Assembly: GCF_025399895.1 (NCBI RefSeq)
Contig: NZ_JAODUA010000013.1
Span: 62,001 to 126,000, forward strand
Length of the DNA stretch: 64,000 nt
Direction of reading: 5' to 3'
DNA from: Streptomyces sp. ASQP_92
GTDB taxonomy: Bacteria > Actinomycetota > Actinomycetes > Streptomycetales > Streptomycetaceae
The first letter of the stretch is position 1. Each line of letters opens with the position of its first letter. The notes beneath the pieces were generated by a model that was not told where the DNA came from, did not search any database, and saw only the letters and a program-made list of their open reading frames with translations. Below, one piece after another: positions 61,845 to 64,000 of this stretch. The position numbers and the translations under genes are program-made.

Positions 61845-61875
61845 AAGGCCGGCCCGTCGATGACGGACCGGCCTT
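61845..61875. terminator. Terminator between the exonuclease gene and tRNA-Val
   Basis: AAGGCCGG (61845-61852) pairs with CCGGCCTT (61868-61875), with an inner CCGTC/GACGG stem. It is shared by the exonuclease (+) and the tRNA (-). Confidence 0.8.
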
Positions 61876-61881
61876 TCCCGG

Positions 61882-61953
61882 TGGGCGATACTGGGTTCGA
61901 ACCAGTGACCTCTTCGGTGTGAACGAAGCGCTCTCCCACTGAGCTAATCGCCC
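61882..61953 (-). tRNA. tRNA-Val (CAC), copy 1
   Basis: 72 nt on the minus strand. The acceptor stem GGGCGAT/ATCGCCC, the D stem GCTC/GAGC, the anticodon arm CTTCG-TTCACAC-CGAAG (anticodon CAC) and the T arm ACTGG-TTCGAAC-CCAGT all pair. The discriminator is A and CCA is not encoded. Confidence 0.95.
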
Positions 61954-61992
61954 GGGAACGCACCGAACAATACAGGCCCCCGGGCCCAGCTT

Positions 61993-62493
61993 TCAAACCG
62001 CCCGCCGGTCATCCGGCCGGCGCCCCCCGACGGCGCGCCCGGTGGGGCTTTCTTCGTCGAGCCGGCGCCGCAGCCCGCGCAGGCCGGACCTCATCATCAG
62101 GGCGTGGTTGGCGCGGAACACCGGCCGGCCGGGCACCGCGAGCCGTCGCATGAGGGGCTTGCGCACCTCGACGGCCTGCTCGTAGACGGCCCGCGTTCCG
62201 CCGCGGTGCCCGAACAGCGTCCAGCGCGCCCAGCCTTCGAGGTCACCGCTCAGCGCGGCCTCCAGGACGAGCCCGGCGGGGTCGCGCCGGCTCTCGCGGG
62301 CGGTGACACACAGGTCGTACGGGACGAGGGAGCGGAAGCGGGTGGTGGCGGTGCGCTCGTCGACGCGGTGCACCTCGCGGACCTCGCGCCACCAGCGCGG
62401 GTACTCCTCGACGCGCTCCAGGACGGCGTACACGGCGCCGGGCGGCGACGCCAGGTCCCAGACGCTGCGGAAGCGGTAGCGGCACCAGTCCAT
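61993..62493 (-). CDS. SRPBCC (START-like) family protein
   Basis: 166 residues. The start YRFRSVWDLASPPGAVYAVL and PRWWREVREV are typical of the polyketide-cyclase/START-like fold with its hydrophobic ligand cavity. The C-terminal 40 residues are Arg-rich. The ligand is unknown. The gene lies between two identical tRNA-Val genes on the same strand. Confidence 0.82.
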   Translation of the reverse strand: MDWCRYRFRSVWDLASPPGAVYAVLERVEEYPRWWREVREVHRVDERTATTRFRSLVPYDLCVTARESRRDPAGLVLEAALSGDLEGWARWTLFGHRGGTRAVYEQAVEVRKPLMRRLAVPGRPVFRANHALMMRSGLRGLRRRLDEESPTGRAVGGRRPDDRRAV

Positions 62494-62546
62494 GCCCCCA
62501 GTCTGCGCGCCGGGGCGGGTGGCGAAACGGGTGGCGGCCGGGAACG

Positions 62547-62587
62547 CCGAAGGCCCCGGAGATCGAGGTGATCTCCGGGGCCTTCGG
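62547..62587 (-). terminator. Terminator of tRNA-Val copy 2
   Basis: CCGAAGGCCCCGGAGAT (62547-62563) is perfectly matched at 62571-62587, loop of 7 nt. It starts 7 nt beyond the tRNA's 3' end. Confidence 0.85.
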
Positions 62588-62594
62588 TCCGGGG

Positions 62595-62666
62595 TGGGCG
62601 ATACTGGGTTCGAACCAGTGACCTCTTCGGTGTGAACGAAGCGCTCTCCCACTGAGCTAATCGCCC
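62595..62666 (-). tRNA. tRNA-Val (CAC), copy 2
   Basis: 72 nt identical to the copy at 61882-61953, with the anticodon CAC and all stems paired. CCA is not encoded. The two copies are 713 bp apart on the same strand, each followed closely by its own terminator. Confidence 0.95.
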
Positions 62667-62718
62667 GGGCGCACCGCAAACATTACCGCATGTCAGCGGG
62701 GCCTTTGACCAGGTGCGG

Positions 62719-63120
62719 TCACTCGTTGATCTTCCACGGCATCACGAAGCCGAACTTCCAGACGTAGATCGCGACGAGCACGGCGACGATCACCAGGCCG
62801 ACCGTGGTCAAGATGATGTTGCGCCGCCGCACCTTGGGGTCCAGCGCCTTCTGCGCGGCCTCGGTGACCTTGCGCTTGGTCCAGCGCAGCACGAGCTGGG
62901 CCCAGACGAATTCGGTCGCCCAGATCGCCATGCCGCCGAAGATCACCAGCCAGCCGGGGCCCGGCAGCGGCAGCATCACGACGCCTGCCGCCACGACCGC
63001 GAGACCCACCACGAAAACGCCGACCTGCCAGCTCAGATGCAGCGGCCTGGACGCCTTGATGAACTTCGGCGCCCGCGAGCCGAGAGCCACGTCGCCCTGT
63101 TCGTCACTCCCCGTATCCAT
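62719..63120 (-). CDS. TIGR02611-type membrane protein
   Basis: 133 residues with two or three hydrophobic segments (VGVFVVGLAVVAAGVVMLPL, WLVIFGGMAIW, ILTTVGLVIVAVLVAIYVW). The PLPGPGWLVIFGG motif is the family signature. Function unknown. ATG 63120 has GGGAGG 1 nt upstream, which is too close; a TTG at 63129 is the alternative. It diverges from ssgB. Confidence 0.8.
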   Translation of the reverse strand: MDTGSDEQGDVALGSRAPKFIKASRPLHLSWQVGVFVVGLAVVAAGVVMLPLPGPGWLVIFGGMAIWATEFVWAQLVLRWTKRKVTEAAQKALDPKVRRRNIILTTVGLVIVAVLVAIYVWKFGFVMPWKINE

Positions 63121-63151
63121 GCCTCCCAACCTACCGGAAGGGTGTCTCGAA

Positions 63152-63240
63152 AGGGGTTCACCGAAATGGACCTATAACCCAAAGTAATAGTCCGCCGTAC
63201 GAGCTACGTGAACCCCTGCAAAACGGTCAGAGGGGTTTAC
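63152..63240. promoter_or_regulatory. Three copies of a 10-bp element between the divergent TIGR02611 gene and ssgB
   Basis: AGGGGTTCAC at 63152-63161, its exact inverse GTGAACCCCT at 63208-63217, and AGGGGTTTAC (one mismatch) at 63231-63240. The last covers the predicted -35 of ssgB. Such ordered copies suggest a regulator binding site, though no protein is known to me for this motif. Confidence 0.45.
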
Positions 63241-63261
63241 AACGGCACCGTAGGTGGCATG
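63235..63261 (+). promoter_or_regulatory. Candidate SigB/SigH-type promoter of ssgB
   Basis: GTTTAC (63235-63240), then 15 bp, then GGCATG (63256-63261). The -35 fits the GTTT start of SigH/SigB promoters; the -10 is a weaker match to GGGTAT. ssgB is reported to depend on a sigma factor of this class. Confidence 0.45.
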
Positions 63262-63319
63262 TCGATTTCGCCGACGTGCGAATCCCCGAGCGCACACTGA
63301 GCGAAAGGCCCTGGCGCTT

Positions 63320-63736
63320 ATGAACACCACGGTCAGCTGCGAGCTGCACCTGCGCCTCGTTGTGTCGAGCGAGTCCTCACTGCCTGTACCCGCGGGCCTG
63401 CGGTATGACACGGCCGATCCCTATGCCGTGCACGCCACCTTCCACACCGGAGCCGAGGAGACCGTCGAGTGGGTATTCGCCCGCGACCTCCTCGCCGAGG
63501 GCCTGCACCGGCCCACCGGAACCGGCGACGTCAGAGTCTGGCCGTCACGTAGTCACGGCCAGGGCGTCGTCTGTATCGCCCTGAGCTCGCCGGAAGGAGA
63601 AGCCCTGCTCGAAGCCCCGGCGCGGGCCCTGGAGTCGTTCCTGAAGCGGACCGACGCCGCGGTGCCGCCCGGCACCGAGCACCGTCACTTCGATCTCGAC
63701 ACGGAACTCTCACACATCCTGGCCGAGAACAACTGA
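63320..63736 (+). CDS. ssgB: SsgB, SALP family sporulation division protein
   Basis: 138 residues starting MNTTVSCELHLRLVVSSESS and continuing with PVPAGLRYDTADPYAVHATF and EWVFARDLLAEGLH, nearly the sequence I know for SsgB. SsgB marks division sites and recruits FtsZ in sporulating aerial hyphae. The Shine-Dalgarno is weak (GAAAGG). It is followed by two hairpins. The gene is developmentally controlled, in line with bldD elsewhere in the window. Confidence 0.96.
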   Translation: MNTTVSCELHLRLVVSSESSLPVPAGLRYDTADPYAVHATFHTGAEETVEWVFARDLLAEGLHRPTGTGDVRVWPSRSHGQGVVCIALSSPEGEALLEAPARALESFLKRTDAAVPPGTEHRHFDLDTELSHILAENN

Positions 63737-63755
63737 GGTCAGGCCGAGAGCCGCA

Positions 63756-63786
63756 CGGCGCCGTCCGACTCGGGGCGACGGCGCCG
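63756..63786 (+). terminator. Terminator after ssgB
   Basis: CGGCGCCGTC (63756-63765) pairs with GACGGCGCCG (63777-63786) across 11 nt, 20 bp past the ssgB stop. Confidence 0.75.
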
Positions 63787-63803
63787 CGCGGACAACCACA
63801 TAG

Positions 63804-63865
63804 CGGCACGCACCGGTGCCGTCCCCCATGAAAGCCGTCATGGGGGACGGCACCGGTGCGTGCCG
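63804..63865. repeat. 28-bp perfect inverted repeat
   Basis: Arms at 63804-63831 and 63838-63865 are perfect complements (the left arm begins CGGCACGCACCGGTGCCG) with a 6-nt interval. It follows the ssgB terminator and stands 66 bp upstream of the next gene's start. It could be a second terminator, but it is longer than any other hairpin in this window. Confidence 0.85.
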
Positions 63866-63931
63866 GGCACGAGCCGCTAGAGTCGGCCAGCACCGACGGG
63901 CGCCCGCCCGCGGCAGGCCAGGGAGCGAATC

Positions 63932-64000
63932 GTGCTGATCCCTCACGACACCCGGATCGCCCTCGACATGGTGGTCGATCTGGTGAACACCGCGCCGGAG
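63932..64000 (+). CDS. ABATE/CGNR zinc-finger type regulator, N-terminal part (cut by window edge)
   Basis: Only 23 codons are present: GTG start with GGGAG about 7 nt upstream, then LIPHDTRIALDMVVDLVNTAP. A start with hydrophobic and polar residues followed by DLVNT is typical of the ABATE domain of CGNR-type stress-induced regulators. The zinc finger lies outside the window, so this rests on a short match. Confidence 0.6.
   Translation, partial: MLIPHDTRIALDMVVDLVNTAPE

Noticed and set aside
61882..62666. Integrated element at the tRNA-Val genes
   Set aside because: Only one ordinary protein gene lies between the two copies. No integrase, and both tRNAs are complete.

Overview
The window is high-GC actinobacterial chromosome and is almost certainly Streptomyces. 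It carries bldD and ssgB, both tied to Streptomyces development. It also has many GTG and TTG starts, stop/start overlaps of the ATGA or GTGA type throughout its operons, and housekeeping genes in an order I recall from the Streptomyces core. I saw no phage, transposase, integrase or CRISPR array. The accessory material is a three-gene kinase/EACC1/caspase operon and several repeat-filled intergenic regions.

Layout, left to right. 1-3822: pyrimidine operon on the minus strand (pyrR-pyrB-pyrC-PH-like membrane gene-carA, the last cut by the window edge), with a PyrR-type RNA site in the pyrR leader. 4010-4645: bldD with a palindrome over its own promoter. 4727-6960: pepP-efp-nusB. 7471-14500: mltG-aroE-aroC-aroK-aroB-aroQ, with a proline-rich P-loop ATPase beyond. 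14602-18625: DUF948 and DUF6167 genes, alaS and ruvX. 18763-20967: an NB-ARC-type regulator. 20989-23920: rpsD, an iron-box-linked DUF2470 gene, and rarA. 24011-28343: a VKOR-family gene, then an ABC exporter coupled to a histidine kinase and response regulator. 28899-31788: hisS, a metallo-hydrolase and a membrane-anchored cyclophilin.

31868-33222: a DUF349 gene with a strongly folded 5' leader. 33223-36152: Ser/Thr kinase - EACC1 - caspase-like protease, a probable biological-conflict (defence) operon placed between relA and the DUF349 gene. 36254-42973: yajC-secD-secF-apt-relA. 43138-48544: a small membrane-protein gene, pdxS-pdxT, yebC and ruvC-ruvA-ruvB. 48545-49363: a repeat region holding a 99-bp tandem array. 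49364-52079: a phosphatidylinositol mannoside cluster (PI-phosphate synthase, acyltransferase, PimA). 52351-59043: an EF-G-like GTPase, an unknown membrane protein, a HIT protein and thrS. 59143-61830: an unknown gene translationally coupled to a DUF4365 (PD-(D/E)XK-like) gene, then a DEDDh exonuclease. 61882-62666: two identical tRNA-Val(CAC) genes flanking an SRPBCC gene. 62719-64000: a TIGR02611-type membrane gene, ssgB with an ordered repeat region upstream, a very long perfect palindrome, and the first codons of an ABATE/CGNR-type regulator.

The genes fall into nucleotide, shikimate and PLP biosynthesis, translation, recombination, Sec export, stringent response and developmental control. 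The parts most worth a second look are the kinase-EACC1-caspase operon, the iron box next to the HugZ-like gene, the structured leader of the DUF349 gene, the palindromic element in the relA leader, and the 99-bp tandem array with its relatives elsewhere in the window. All family assignments come from reading motifs; no search was run.
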